Of a DNA stretch of 62,405 nucleotides, positions 8,167 through 17,802 are shown in pieces (position 1 is the stretch's first letter; each line of letters opens with the position of its first letter). A program made the position numbers and the translations under genes. The DNA is from Ruminococcaceae bacterium UBA5413. Its GTDB lineage: Bacteria > Bacillota > Clostridia > Oscillospirales > Acutalibacteraceae. The stretch is from the NCBI GenBank assembly GCA_002409585.1, contig DHNP01000024.1, forward strand, positions 14,391-76,795, given 5' to 3'. Under the pieces are notes generated by a model, which had not been told where the DNA came from, searched no databases, and saw nothing but the letters and a program-made list of their open reading frames with translations.

Positions 8167-8786
8167 AACTCAATTCCTAAACTGCCCATAAGCGTATTTA
8201 ATGAATCAATATCCGGGATAAGAAGCATATCGGCGGATATTGTTTTGTTTAATGTAATAAAATCGTCCTGTATGAAAATTATCTTATCCGATACGGAACC
8301 CATTTCCGCCGCGGGTACCGTCAGGAGGGCGCCGACCATGTCGCTTGTCACGGCAGGTACGGATATCTGTATGTTCAACTTTGAGAGCGTGGCAATGGAG
8401 TTTGCATACGAGCTTATCATTATATTGCCGATTTCAGAGAGCGCTGATTTTTCCATGTCGGAAAGGCGGCGGCAGTCCGAGTGTTCCTCGTTAAGGAGGG
8501 ACTTCAGCAGGGCTTTGGTGAACCCCTGGCTTATAACGAACATCATAATGCCGTGTATGTCGCCGTAAAGCTCTGCCAGTATCGCTACGGCGAGTGTTTC
8601 AGGGCCGCCGAGGGCATTGTCGGCTTCGCTTATGTCTAAAATGCGCACTACCGGCGTGACCATGTCAACCTTGCTGTTCATCATCTGCGCCAGAGAAGTC
8701 GCTGCGTTGCCTGCGCCGATATTTCCTATTTCCTTAAGTACGTCTATGTGCATGGCGTTAAGCTGTTCCAAGTTACTTATTGGCAT
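8163..8786 (-). CDS. cheC: CheY-P phosphatase CheC
   Basis: CheC dephosphorylates CheY-P and binds CheD. Both active-site copies of the E-x-x-N signature are present: KEIGNIGAGNAATSLAQ near residue 16 and LSEIGNIMISSYANSIAT near residue 115. The 207-residue length is typical. A GGAGGTG site precedes the ATG. It lies between fapA and cheD at the distal end of the operon. Confidence 0.95.
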   Translation of the reverse strand: MPISNLEQLNAMHIDVLKEIGNIGAGNAATSLAQMMNSKVDMVTPVVRILDISEADNALGGPETLAVAILAELYGDIHGIMMFVISQGFTKALLKSLLNEEHSDCRRLSDMEKSALSEIGNIMISSYANSIATLSKLNIQISVPAVTSDMVGALLTVPAAEMGSVSDKIIFIQDDFITLNKTISADMLLIPDIDSLNTLMGSLGIEL

Positions 8787-8845
8787 GTTGTTTACACCTC
8801 CGTTAAACTTTTTGGCCCTTGGCTTTTCACGTTTGGCAAATGCGT

Positions 8846-10312
8846 TTAGTATGATATTTTATCAGACGGCAGAATCTGCCCTGGTATTATATGGCCCTTT
8901 TCCATATAGAACTTCGTGTTGCTGTAATCGTCCGCAAGGCTCTCCGCTATAGGGCCTATGGTTATTTTCGTGCCCCTGTAAATAATACGATTACCTATGA
9001 CATTGAAATTCAAGTATGAATAATCGTTATTGTCTGCCGGTTTATCAAGCTGCTCTATTTGTTTTTTAATTGTTTTAATCCTTGCATCCGCGTCAGCCTT
9101 GTTCTTGATTATACTTTTAATAAGTAAAAGTATTTTGGGATTTCCTTTAGAAGCCGGGAGAATGGATTTCGCTTTTATAAGCTGTTTGTCTAAGACATTA
9201 GCATCGTTAGTTGCTTGCGTAAGGTCGCGCTTAAGCTCTTTAAGCTGATCTTCACTGCCGTCGGAAAATTGTTTGAGCACATCCGACTGTATTGATATAT
9301 CTGTTTTTACATTACTGTTGCTGCCTATGGTGTTGGCATAGATACATTTGCCAGCGACGCTTTTTCCACCTACAAGGAGCGCGTGCCTGCCCTTTAAGAT
9401 AATGGCATTTCCGGAGTGTACAATACAATTCATTATTACGTCGGCGTTTATGTTGCCGCCGCACTCGATTCGCGTGTTTTCAAAGTATTTTCCCGTAACA
9501 TTCTCTTTTGCCTTCAGCAGTCCTTTACCCATGCCGTTCATGCCGTTTGATATAGTTATGCTCTCACCGGCGTCAAGCATTGCGCCTTCCACCATACCGC
9601 GCACAATTATGTCCCTGCCAGCCTTGACGGAAAAACCTTCAAGCACGTCTCCCTGCACGATGACCGTGCCGAGAAAATCAATATTTCCGGAAGCGCTGTC
9701 CACATCTCCGCGCACGGTAAACGTGTCGTTTATATTTAAAATATCTTTTTTATAATCTATACAACCGTCGATTGCCGCGGAAAGTGTAAGTTTGTCATCG
9801 GAAATAACAGTATTGCTTCCAGTGGGAAAATTGGGGATACGGCCTTCTTTGTATTTCACCGGTGTGCCATAAACATCTTTGCCGTCCTTACCCTCAGGAG
9901 CGGTTATGATGCGGCATAAAACATCGCCCTTTGAAACGTTCTGCACAATGCCGAGGTTGCGGAAGTCTACCGTACCGTCCTCGCGTTCTGTCGGCAGCGC
10001 GCTGTGCGATGTTTTGAACATATATTCCATATGGGCATCTTCCTGGTCTACGGGAGGCATACCCCGTGCACACAGCAATTCGACATTGAACTTTTTATTT
10101 GCGCAGAAATCTTCAATAGAACCGCTGCAGAGTCCGAAAACGATGCTGTTTTCCTTTAAAAACGCAATAATTTCATCGGAAGAAATACTCTTATTGTCGG
10201 CATCAGGTGTAACTGTGATGAACGCGGCCATCTTATCAGCACTTACTTTCAGGTTAATGCTGGCTTTGCTTTGTGTCTGCCGGCCGTTTGTTCCAGCCTT
10301 GTTTCTGTCCAT
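8846..10312 (-). CDS. FapA family (DUF342) protein
   Basis: This 488-residue protein has the DUF342/FapA architecture: an N-terminal alpha/beta region, a central right-handed beta-helix-like stretch of Gly/Val/Asn repeats (TVRGDVDSASGNIDFLGTV) and a C-terminal charged coiled coil (KTIKKQIEQLDK). FapA-family proteins have been linked to flagellar assembly or polar membrane localisation in some bacteria, but no enzymatic activity is established. Its position between the rod genes and cheC supports a motility-related role here. GGGGAGG precedes the ATG. Confidence 0.8.
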   Translation of the reverse strand: MDRNKAGTNGRQTQSKASINLKVSADKMAAFITVTPDADNKSISSDEIIAFLKENSIVFGLCSGSIEDFCANKKFNVELLCARGMPPVDQEDAHMEYMFKTSHSALPTEREDGTVDFRNLGIVQNVSKGDVLCRIITAPEGKDGKDVYGTPVKYKEGRIPNFPTGSNTVISDDKLTLSAAIDGCIDYKKDILNINDTFTVRGDVDSASGNIDFLGTVIVQGDVLEGFSVKAGRDIIVRGMVEGAMLDAGESITISNGMNGMGKGLLKAKENVTGKYFENTRIECGGNINADVIMNCIVHSGNAIILKGRHALLVGGKSVAGKCIYANTIGSNSNVKTDISIQSDVLKQFSDGSEDQLKELKRDLTQATNDANVLDKQLIKAKSILPASKGNPKILLLIKSIIKNKADADARIKTIKKQIEQLDKPADNNDYSYLNFNVIGNRIIYRGTKITIGPIAESLADDYSNTKFYMEKGHIIPGQILPSDKISY

Positions 10313-10362
10313 TATGTATTCGCTCCTCCCCTAAGATAAGACGCGGTTTCTAATGTACCGCG

Positions 10363-11067
10363 TTACCTCAAACTGTTTACGGTCTGCATAATCTCGTCGG
10401 ACATTTGTACCACTTTCGCGTTAAAGCCGAACGCCCTTTCGGAAACTATGACGTTGCTTAATTCGGAAGCCATGTCCGTGGACGACGACTCGAGGCACGC
10501 CTGCTTTATTTCTGCGTTTTCAGCTCTGTAAGCATCGCCGGAAACGTTTGTAGCGCTGAAATAGTTGTCGCCTGTTTTTACAAGGCCGTCAAGGTTTTTA
10601 AACGTGTAAACGCCTATGCCGAGCTTTTTTTCATCGTCTGTAACGGCGATGGCGTTACCGCTGCCGTCTAAAACATAGCCGCCGCTGCCGTCCGAGAGGT
10701 ACGTTTTGCCGTCCTGGCCAACGGACTTTGTAAAGGCTCCGCAGCGCGTGTACTTTACCGTACCGTCCGTACCGCGCACGGCGAAAAATGTCTTGTCACT
10801 GCACAAGGCGTAGTCGAGGCTGCGGTCGGTGTCTTTTAAAGAACCCTGCTGAAAAACTGTGTCCGTGGCGCCGAGCTTTGTGCCATGGCCTGTTTTAAGG
10901 CTGTCGTTTCCGTCGGAGTGTACATTTGTATAAAGCAGGTCCGAAAAGACGCCCTCGTCTGCCTTGTAACCGCTTGTGGAAACATTGGCAATGTTATTTG
11001 CGTGCAAGGACATGCCGTTCTGCTGCGCTATGGCGCCTGTGGCGGCGGTATAAAAAGAAGCCAGCAT
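10363..11067 (-). CDS. flhP: Flagellar rod protein FlhP-like (FlgG family)
   Basis: This is a distal-rod or hook-basal-body protein of the FlgG/FlgF family, homologous to Bacillus FlhP. The N-terminal rod signature is LASFYTAATGAIAQQNGMSL with HANNIANVSTSGYKAD, and the C-terminal D0 helix is VIVSERAFGFNAKVVQM. The start is set at 11067 because the longer frame back to 11124 adds non-homologous residues, while AGAGAGG sits 12 nt before 11067, giving 234 residues. It follows flhO in the B. subtilis order. It is an axial protein exported through the flagellar type III system without a signal peptide. Confidence 0.85.
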   Translation of the reverse strand: MLASFYTAATGAIAQQNGMSLHANNIANVSTSGYKADEGVFSDLLYTNVHSDGNDSLKTGHGTKLGATDTVFQQGSLKDTDRSLDYALCSDKTFFAVRGTDGTVKYTRCGAFTKSVGQDGKTYLSDGSGGYVLDGSGNAIAVTDDEKKLGIGVYTFKNLDGLVKTGDNYFSATNVSGDAYRAENAEIKQACLESSSTDMASELSNVIVSERAFGFNAKVVQMSDEIMQTVNSLR

Positions 11068-11133
11068 AGCGTTAAAAAACCTCTCTTCTGCGGCGTGCTG
11101 CCCATGCGGGCGTAAGGCCCGCACAGCCGCCGA

Positions 11134-11868
11134 TTATATTTTCCCTATTTGAGTTGTGGCCTCGTCGAGTATTTGGTCATACATTTTCAAAGCCTGGGAG
11201 CAGCTCTGCAGCTCCCTTTGCGATGATATGGCGTTTGTCATTTCCTGCGCCATATCCACGTTGGAGCCTTCGGTGTATTTCCATAAGACTTTTGGGTTGT
11301 TTAGAAGCACTGCGTTACCGCCCGTATATACCCCTTCGCCGGTCGTTTTAAGCGCGTCCTCGTCGGCAAAGGTGTAAACGGCTATCTGCCCCACGTTTTT
11401 ACCGTCGGCAAGTATATTGCCAGCATCGTCCGACGTAATGTCGTCAGTACCGGGCCTTATAAGGCCGTTTCTGCCTAAAACGCGGCCTTTTCCCTTTAGT
11501 ACGAGGTAGCCGTCAGAGTCCACGTTGAAGCTGCCGCTGCGCGTATAAACCGTGCCGCTGTCGGTCTGCACCCCGAAAAAGCCAGACCCGTTTATGGCAA
11601 AGTCAAGCGTGCGCCCCGTTTGGTTTAAACCGCCCTGCGAATAGTCAGTGTAAGTTTTGTCCACTGTATTCATAAGCGTTGTGTGGCCGATAGGCGTCCT
11701 GCTGCCGTTTTTCACGCGCTCTATGAGCAGGTCGCCGAATGCTTTCGTAGTCATGTCGGATTTTTTAAAACCTACGGTGTCGGCGTTTGAGATGTTGTTG
11801 CTTATTACGTCAAGCACCCTGTTTTGAGTAATCATGCCGGAGGCAAGCGTATAAAATCCCCTTACCAC
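11134..11868 (-). CDS. flhO: Flagellar rod protein FlhO-like (FlgF/FlgG family)
   Basis: This 244-residue member of the FlgF/FlgG family is the likely FlhO equivalent. It opens with VRGFYTLASGMITQNRVLDV and ISNNISNADTVGFKKSD and ends in AISSQRELQSCSQALKMYDQ, the paired D0 helices of axial proteins. The start codon is GTG, with AAGGGGTG 5 nt upstream. It lies immediately downstream of fliA and upstream of flhP, with 66 nt between the two rod genes. The split of function between the two paralogues is inferred from gene order. Confidence 0.85.
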   Translation of the reverse strand: MVRGFYTLASGMITQNRVLDVISNNISNADTVGFKKSDMTTKAFGDLLIERVKNGSRTPIGHTTLMNTVDKTYTDYSQGGLNQTGRTLDFAINGSGFFGVQTDSGTVYTRSGSFNVDSDGYLVLKGKGRVLGRNGLIRPGTDDITSDDAGNILADGKNVGQIAVYTFADEDALKTTGEGVYTGGNAVLLNNPKVLWKYTEGSNVDMAQEMTNAISSQRELQSCSQALKMYDQILDEATTQIGKI

Positions 11869-11931
11869 GTCATCACCCCTTGCTTTTATTATATAACATA
11901 TTAAAATTAATTAAAAGGTTTTTCGTACTGC

Positions 11932-12714
11932 TTACATATTGATATATGCCTGCAGTATTTTTTTAAGCTGCTGCAGCGCCTTGGAGTGTATCTGCGAAAC
12001 GCGTGATTCGCTTACGTCCATTATACGCGAGATTTCTTTTATCTTCAAATGCTCTTTGTAGTAAAGAGATATGACGGTTTTCTCTTTTATATCAAGTTTG
12101 TCTATCCCGTCAGCTACGGCGCGCCGGAGTTCCTTTTCCGCTATGACCTTTTCGGGGCGGCTGTTTGGCGGGGACTCTCCCATGGCAAAGGAATCAACGT
12201 CTTTTTCATAAACTATTTCCTCAAATGAAAGCATGCTCAGTGAGCAGGCCTGTGATGCCATTTTATCGTATTCCTCTAAACTTACGCCGAGGTAGTCTGC
12301 TATTTCGTTATCGTTAGGTTCGCGCCCGAGGCTCTGCCCGAGCTTTTCACATGCCAAAGCTATAGTTTTGGCCATCTTTTTAAGCCTGCGCGGGAAACAG
12401 TCCTGTTTCCTTATGAAGTCGATTATTGCGCCGCGTATTTTAATGGAAGCGAAGGTTTCAAACTTCACATTTTTTGAAAAATCAAATTTTTCAACCGCAT
12501 CCAAAAGAGCGATGATGCCCTCGTTTATGATATCATCCATATAGCTGAAGTACTGGTAATGCCCCGCTATTTTGAACGCTATACATTTAACGAGCCCGGC
12601 GTAGTGCTCCACAAGCCGGTTGCGCTCCTCAATATTTTTATTTAACTTGTAATCGCGCCATAAGCTGTAAACACTGTCGAGGCTTTCACCGCTTTTGGTA
12701 TTGAGAGCGTTCAA
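11932..12714 (-). CDS. fliA: Flagellar sigma factor FliA/SigD (sigma-28)
   Basis: This is the alternative sigma factor for late flagellar and chemotaxis genes. Region 2 reads DIINEGIIALLDAVEKFDFS and FETFASIKIRGAIIDFIRKQ, region 3 includes RRLKKMAKTI and region 4 ends in ISRIMDVSESRVSQIHSKAL, all typical of the FliA/WhiG group; 260 residues is normal. The start is TTG at 12714, backed by AAGGAGGGG. It sits between flhA and flhO in the class-II operon. Four matching promoters elsewhere in the window are probable targets. No flgM anti-sigma gene is visible in this window. Confidence 0.95.
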   Translation of the reverse strand: MNALNTKSGESLDSVYSLWRDYKLNKNIEERNRLVEHYAGLVKCIAFKIAGHYQYFSYMDDIINEGIIALLDAVEKFDFSKNVKFETFASIKIRGAIIDFIRKQDCFPRRLKKMAKTIALACEKLGQSLGREPNDNEIADYLGVSLEEYDKMASQACSLSMLSFEEIVYEKDVDSFAMGESPPNSRPEKVIAEKELRRAVADGIDKLDIKEKTVISLYYKEHLKIKEISRIMDVSESRVSQIHSKALQQLKKILQAYINM

Positions 12715-12757
12715 TTTTAAAGCCCCTCCTTTTTATTACGGCGTATATAAAAGGCTT

Positions 12758-14818
12758 TTATTCGAACGTGACGTTGGCAACCGCCTGTATCTGTATGCTG
12801 CTGTCAAGCTCGTTGAACGACAGGACTACGGCTTTGGGGTAGAACTGCTGCAGCAGCTTGCTGAAGTAAATGCGCACGACAGGCGATGTAAGTATGATGG
12901 GGGTCGTCACCACGTTTTTGACTTTTGAAATGCACTCGGTAAGCTTTGTAATGATTTTCTGCGTTGTCTGCGGGTCAAGCGAAAGGTATGTGCCGTGTTC
13001 GTTTTTGCTTATGGAGTTTACGATTATCTTTTCTACGTCGCTGTCGAGCGTTATGACGCGTATCTGCCCGCCGTGTGACCACTTGCGGGTTATGGTGCGC
13101 TTAAGCGACTGCCTTACGTACTCTGTGAGCAGCTCGGGGTCGCGCGTTGTCTGCGAGCAGTTCGATATGGTTTCGAGTATGGTTTCCATGTCGCGTATGG
13201 GTATGCCCTCCTTAAGCAGTGAGCAGAGCACTTTTTGGAAGTTGGCAAGGCTTATCATGGTCGGCACGACGTCGCCGGCGAGCGACGGGTCGTACTTTTT
13301 GACGCTTTCCAAAAGCTTATTAACGTCCTGCCTTGTAAGCAGCTCGTAAGCGTGGCTGCGCACCGTTTCGGAAAGATGCGTCACTATGACGGACAGCGGA
13401 TCTATGACTGTGTAGCCGTATATTTCAGCCATGTCTTTTTTATCCGGCGTTATCCACTTGCTCGGTATGCCGTAGGCTGGCTCAATGGTTTCTATGCCGT
13501 CTATTTCCCCCGTAAGGTTCCCAGGGTCAAGCGCAAGGTAGTAGTCTATGAGCACCTCACCGCTTGCGACTTCTTCGCCTTTTATCTTTATGTTGTACTG
13601 GTTGGGGTTGAGCATGCCATTGTCGCGCAGGCGGACAGCCGGCATAACGACGCCCATGTCTACCGCAAGCTGCTTGCGGAACGACACGAGCCTCTCGACA
13701 AAGCTGCTGCCGCTGTGCTCGTCCACAAGCGGGATAAGGCTGTAACCGAAGTCCATTTCTATGGCGTCGAGGGGCAGCAGGTTGTATATATGCTCGATGT
13801 CTTTGTAGTACTCTGTTTCGCTGACGGGTTTTTCCTGCTGCTTTTTCTGCCCTTCGGGCGTTTCGTCTTCCTCGCTGCCGGCCATCTTTTGGCGTATCTT
13901 AAACCCGCCGGTAAGCAGCAGGGCCGCTAAAAGGATAATCTGAACCTTAGGCATACCAGGTATAAAGCACATTATGACAAGGGCTATGCCGGCTATTATT
14001 ATGACGTCCGGCTGGGCGGTAAACTGCCTTGTGACGTCCTGCCCGAGAGTAGAGTCGGAAGCGGCGCGCGTAACTATCATGCCGGTAGCCGTGGATATGA
14101 GCAATGCCGGTATCTGTGAAACAAGCCCGTCGCCGACGGTCGCTATGGAATAAATTTTTAAAACATCGTTAAAGGAATTGCCGCCCTGTACCATGCCGAT
14201 TATAAGGCCGCCGAGGAAGTTGATGAAAGTTATGACTATGGACATGACGGCGTCGCCTTTGACAAACTTGCTCGCGCCGTCCATGGCGCCGTAGAACTCA
14301 GCCTCGCGCTGCACGTCCTGGCGGCGCTGGCGCGCCTGCTGCTCGTTTATGAGGCCAGAGTTCATGTCGGCGTCTATGGCCATCTGCTTGCCCGGCATGG
14401 CGTCGAGACGGAACCTCGCGGCCACTTCGGAAATACGCTCCGAACCTTTCGTTATGACTATGAAGTTTACAAGTACTATAATGAGGAAGATTACGAAGCC
14501 GACGACTATGTTGCCCTGCAGCACGAAGCTGCCGAAAGTCTCTATTACCTGGCCCGCCTGGCCGGACTTTGTAAGTATAAGGCGTGTGGAGGATATGTTG
14601 AGCGCAAGCCTGAAAAGCGTCGTTATAAGCAACACAGAAGGAAAAACCGAAAACTGCAGGGAGTTTTTTATGTACATTGTTATAAGGAGTATGATAATTG
14701 AAAGCGTTATGTTCAGTATGAACATCATATCAAGAACCGCCGGAGGAAGCGGAATGATTATAAGTGCAATTATAACAAGGACGAATATGGAAGCAAAATT
14801 CGTCAGCAGTTTTTTCAA
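12758..14818 (-). CDS. flhA: Flagellar export gate protein FlhA
   Basis: FlhA is the nonameric core of the type III export gate and docks chaperone-substrate complexes with its cytosolic domain. The 686 residues have about eight membrane segments in the first 300, the FHIPEP-family region RFRLDAMPGKQMAIDADMNS, and a large soluble C-terminus (EYVRQSLKRTITRKW). The start is TTG at 14818, two bases beyond the flhB stop, with AAGGAGG inside the flhB end, so the two are translationally coupled. In many Firmicutes flhF and flhG separate flhA from fliA; here fliA follows directly. Confidence 0.95.
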   Translation of the reverse strand: MKKLLTNFASIFVLVIIALIIIPLPPAVLDMMFILNITLSIIILLITMYIKNSLQFSVFPSVLLITTLFRLALNISSTRLILTKSGQAGQVIETFGSFVLQGNIVVGFVIFLIIVLVNFIVITKGSERISEVAARFRLDAMPGKQMAIDADMNSGLINEQQARQRRQDVQREAEFYGAMDGASKFVKGDAVMSIVITFINFLGGLIIGMVQGGNSFNDVLKIYSIATVGDGLVSQIPALLISTATGMIVTRAASDSTLGQDVTRQFTAQPDVIIIAGIALVIMCFIPGMPKVQIILLAALLLTGGFKIRQKMAGSEEDETPEGQKKQQEKPVSETEYYKDIEHIYNLLPLDAIEMDFGYSLIPLVDEHSGSSFVERLVSFRKQLAVDMGVVMPAVRLRDNGMLNPNQYNIKIKGEEVASGEVLIDYYLALDPGNLTGEIDGIETIEPAYGIPSKWITPDKKDMAEIYGYTVIDPLSVIVTHLSETVRSHAYELLTRQDVNKLLESVKKYDPSLAGDVVPTMISLANFQKVLCSLLKEGIPIRDMETILETISNCSQTTRDPELLTEYVRQSLKRTITRKWSHGGQIRVITLDSDVEKIIVNSISKNEHGTYLSLDPQTTQKIITKLTECISKVKNVVTTPIILTSPVVRIYFSKLLQQFYPKAVVLSFNELDSSIQIQAVANVTFE

Positions 14819-14819
14819 A

Positions 14820-15893
14820 TCATCTGGCCTCCTTTTTCAGCCTGTACACCCATGCGAGTATTTCGGCCAAAGCGTTGTAAAATTCGGGCGGTATCTCCAT
14901 GTCAACTTTTACAGCGGCATAAAGCGCATGCGCAAGGGGCCTGTCCTCGCGCATGGGAATACCGCAGTTCCCGGCTATTTCTATTATTTTGAGCGCAACG
15001 TAGTCTTTGCCTTTGGCGACTACTACGGGCGCCCCGTCCTTTTCGGGGTTATACCTGAGGGCTATGGCGTAGTGGGTAGGGTTCCTTACTACCACGTCCG
15101 CGGTAGGGACGCTCTGCATCATGCGCCTGTGCGCCATCTGCCGCTGTACCTGCCTTATGCGCCCCTTGATTTCGGGGTTGCCCTCGAGTTCCTTGTACTC
15201 TTCCTTTAACTCCTGCTTTGTCATGCGGATGTTGCGCTCGTAGTCCCACCACTGGTAAAGGTAGTCGGCCGCCGCCAAGGCGATGAACACTATTGATATC
15301 TGTATGACGAGGTCCATTATGTCGTTAAGCATGACTAACGTTGAGCTTTTTATGTCGGAGTCAATCATATTGACGCACTGGGCGCAGATTTTTTTTATCT
15401 GAATGTATATTATGTAACCGATAATAACAATTTTTATTATAGACTTTAAAAGCTCCACTACGGAGCGCAGGGAAAAAAGACGTTTTATACCCTGGAGCGG
15501 GTTTATGTTGGAAAGTTTAAACTTTATCTTTTCACGGGAAAACTTAAACTTTGTCTGTGCGCCTGTCGTAAGGAAAGCCGCAAGCACGGCGGTTGCCGCC
15601 GCCGGAAGCGAGCCGAGCATCGCGACGGTGAGGGCTTTGAGGCAGTACTCGTATGTTTCTGTGCTGCCAAAGCTGCTGTCGGTGCCTATGCGGCCGAAGC
15701 AGTATGAAAAAAAGTCTGACAAAGAGCTGTAGACATAAGGCAGGGTAAGCTTTATCACGATGAAAACCGCTAAAACCGACAGGGCGCTTACAACGTCGGC
15801 GCTTTGAAAAATATTGCCCTTTTTCCGTTCGTCTTTCCGCTTTTTAGGGGTGGCTTTTTCGGTTTTGCTTTCAGATGAGGAAGATGACGCCAT
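14820..15893 (-). CDS. flhB: Flagellar export switch protein FlhB
   Basis: FlhB switches export specificity from rod/hook to filament substrates by autocleavage. The NPTH cleavage motif is at residues 271-274 (VVVRNPTHYAIAL) in the C-terminal cytoplasmic domain. Four membrane helices precede it, and the N-terminus has the KTEKATPKKRKDERKKGN signature. The 357-residue length is normal. It lies between fliR and flhA. A partial homologue of its cytoplasmic domain is encoded at 42716-43045. Confidence 0.95.
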   Translation of the reverse strand: MASSSSSESKTEKATPKKRKDERKKGNIFQSADVVSALSVLAVFIVIKLTLPYVYSSLSDFFSYCFGRIGTDSSFGSTETYEYCLKALTVAMLGSLPAAATAVLAAFLTTGAQTKFKFSREKIKFKLSNINPLQGIKRLFSLRSVVELLKSIIKIVIIGYIIYIQIKKICAQCVNMIDSDIKSSTLVMLNDIMDLVIQISIVFIALAAADYLYQWWDYERNIRMTKQELKEEYKELEGNPEIKGRIRQVQRQMAHRRMMQSVPTADVVVRNPTHYAIALRYNPEKDGAPVVVAKGKDYVALKIIEIAGNCGIPMREDRPLAHALYAAVKVDMEIPPEFYNALAEILAWVYRLKKEAR

Positions 15894-15941
15894 TTTTACC
15901 TCCGCTTGCCGCTGCCAAACATTTGCAGGCGCTTTTTGCAG

Positions 15942-16709
15942 TTATGTAAGGAGTGATATGATGCTGCTTATGTTTGAAAAAGCAGCGCCTATGAGGTCTT
16001 CAATGAACGCTGCAAGCGGCGGGACTAAGATAAATATTACTATGAAGCCGAGGATAATTTTTATCTGTATCTCCATTGCGAAGATATCTACCTGCGGTAC
16101 CGCGCGCATGATAAGCCCCACGCCGACTTCGCCTATTATCTGCACGGCCACCATTGGCATTGCAAGCTTGGCGGAGTATATAAGCATAAGCGAGAAAAGC
16201 TCCGTCATGTTTTTAAAGATATCCGGGTTTATATATAAACTCCCGTAGGGGAGGGACTGGCATAGAGAAATGAATATTTTTATCAGCGTTATGTGGGCGT
16301 TTGAAACGAAAAATATAAGTATGAACATGGCGTTTATAAGCAAAGCCGAAAGCGGCATGGAGACGTTGCTTGTCGGGTCGTATATTTTAGCCATCGCCAT
16401 GCCTGTCTGCATATCAATCATTTCGCCGCCCATGACTATAACCGACATAAAAAGCTGAAGCACGAAGCCTATAATAAATCCTATGAAAAGCTCCCGCACG
16501 GAAAGTAGGACAAAAGATAAAAACGAGGTTATGTGCAGCTCGCTTGCGGGGACAACCTGGTACGTAAAAAGCGAAAGTATAAGTGAAAGGCCGATTTTAA
16601 AAATATTGGGTATATTCCTTCTCCCCAGTATAGGGTTGAACATGACGCAGCCCGACATGCGCATAAAAATCATAAGCAGTAAGTCAAGCTTATATCCGTT
16701 AACCTCCAT
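15942..16709 (-). CDS. fliR: Flagellar export component FliR
   Basis: FliR is one of the FliP5-FliQ4-FliR1 subunits of the export channel in the centre of the MS ring. The protein is 255 residues with about six membrane segments (IGLSLILSLFTYQVV, ELFIGFIIGFVLQLFMSVIV, PPLAAFIEDLIGAAFSNISS at the end), all characteristic. It is separated from fliQ by 13 nt and followed by flhB. Confidence 0.93.
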   Translation of the reverse strand: MEVNGYKLDLLLMIFMRMSGCVMFNPILGRRNIPNIFKIGLSLILSLFTYQVVPASELHITSFLSFVLLSVRELFIGFIIGFVLQLFMSVIVMGGEMIDMQTGMAMAKIYDPTSNVSMPLSALLINAMFILIFFVSNAHITLIKIFISLCQSLPYGSLYINPDIFKNMTELFSLMLIYSAKLAMPMVAVQIIGEVGVGLIMRAVPQVDIFAMEIQIKIILGFIVIFILVPPLAAFIEDLIGAAFSNISSIISLLT

Positions 16710-16722
16710 TATTCCACCTTGT

Positions 16723-16989
16723 TCAGCTTATTTTTACTATCATGCTGAAAATATATTTTGTAAAATCGGAAAGTGACTCGAGCATCCACGGCCCCGCTAT
16801 GATAAACACCGCAGCTATGGCTACAAGCTTAGGCAGGAAAGTCACCGTCTGCTCGTGTATCTGCGTGGCGGCCTGCAGTATGGCTATAACAAGGCCGACG
16901 AGAAGGCTTATAAGTAAAACAGGGGCGGAAATTTTCAGCGCCACATATACGGCGGACTGTACAGTCTGGATTATTTGGGAACTTGTCAT
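16723..16989 (-). CDS. fliQ: Flagellar export component FliQ
   Basis: FliQ is a two-helix membrane hairpin of the export channel. The 88 residues include ISAPVLLISLLVGLVIAILQ and the family pattern ATQIHEQTVTFLPKLVAIAA between the two helices. The length is standard. It lies in the fixed order fliO-fliP-fliQ-fliR-flhB-flhA. Confidence 0.95.
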   Translation of the reverse strand: MTSSQIIQTVQSAVYVALKISAPVLLISLLVGLVIAILQAATQIHEQTVTFLPKLVAIAAVFIIAGPWMLESLSDFTKYIFSMIVKIS

Positions 16990-17028
16990 ATAGGCTTCCT
17001 TTCAAAGGGGGACATTGCGGCCGCAGGG

Positions 17029-17802
17029 CTAAAGGTTGAAGCCGGTAACGAGCGCTTTGAATAAAAGGTCCCACCCGTCTACAATAATGAAAAGTAAAAT
17101 TTTGAACGGCAGTGAAATCATTGTCGGCGGAAGCATTATCATGCCCATGGACATAAGCGTGCTTGAAACTATAATGTCTATCACCATAAACGGTATGTAG
17201 AGAAGAAAACCGATGATAAAGGCCCTTTTCAGTTCGCTTGTCATAAAAGCGGGGATAACAACCGTTATGGGCAGGTCTTTGACGTTTGTCTTTGAGTCTG
17301 TTTTTGAAAGGCTCCTGAACAGGGATATGTCTGTTTTCTTAGTGTTTTTGAGCATGAATTCTTTTAGCGGCACGCTCGCCTTTTGGATGAACTCTTCCTG
17401 CGTTATCTGCTCCTGCTTGTAGGGCTGGTAAGCGTCTTTGTTTATATCGGAGATAACAGGCGACATGGTAAAAAGCGTAAGGAATAAAGCTATGCCTATA
17501 AGGACTTGGTTCGGCGGGGTTTGCTGCAGGCCGAGCGCGCTTCTTAAAAAAGACAGGACTATAATTATCCTTGTGAAGCACGACGTCATTATAAGTATGG
17601 AAGGGATGAGCGCCATGATGGTGAGCATCTCGATTATTTCGAGGGTGCTTGTCCCGTTAACGCTGAAGTTTACCGCCGCTTTTGTTCCTGCCGGCCAAAA
17701 AAGCAGCGTAAGCGTTGACACGAGCATGCAGGCGGACACCTTGCCAACGAGGCGGTGCTTTTTCTGTTTTTTACCCGTTTCGGGATTTATGGTTTTTGTC
17801 AT
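17029..17802 (-). CDS. fliP: Flagellar export component FliP
   Basis: FliP pentamers form most of the export channel pore. The 257 residues carry an N-terminal signal-like helix (KVSACMLVSTLTLLFW) and the conserved segments SFLRSALGLQQTPPNQVLIG and PAFMTSELKRAFIIGFLLYI. Its ATG at 17802 lies inside the end of fliO, a 32-nt overlap, which suggests coupled translation. Confidence 0.95.
   Translation of the reverse strand: MTKTINPETGKKQKKHRLVGKVSACMLVSTLTLLFWPAGTKAAVNFSVNGTSTLEIIEMLTIMALIPSILIMTSCFTRIIIVLSFLRSALGLQQTPPNQVLIGIALFLTLFTMSPVISDINKDAYQPYKQEQITQEEFIQKASVPLKEFMLKNTKKTDISLFRSLSKTDSKTNVKDLPITVVIPAFMTSELKRAFIIGFLLYIPFMVIDIIVSSTLMSMGMIMLPPTMISLPFKILLFIIVDGWDLLFKALVTGFNL

Noticed and set aside
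11068..11124. Upstream extension of flhP to 11124
   Set aside because: The extra 19 residues have no axial-protein homology, and the ribosome site fits the 11067 start.
13235..13930. 231-codon + strand open frame opposite flhA
   Set aside because: It lies wholly antisense to flhA, has no ribosome site and no recognisable domain; long antisense frames are caused by the codon bias here.
14349..15209. 286-codon + strand frame opposite flhB/flhA
   Set aside because: It crosses the flhB-flhA boundary in antisense and has no homology pattern.
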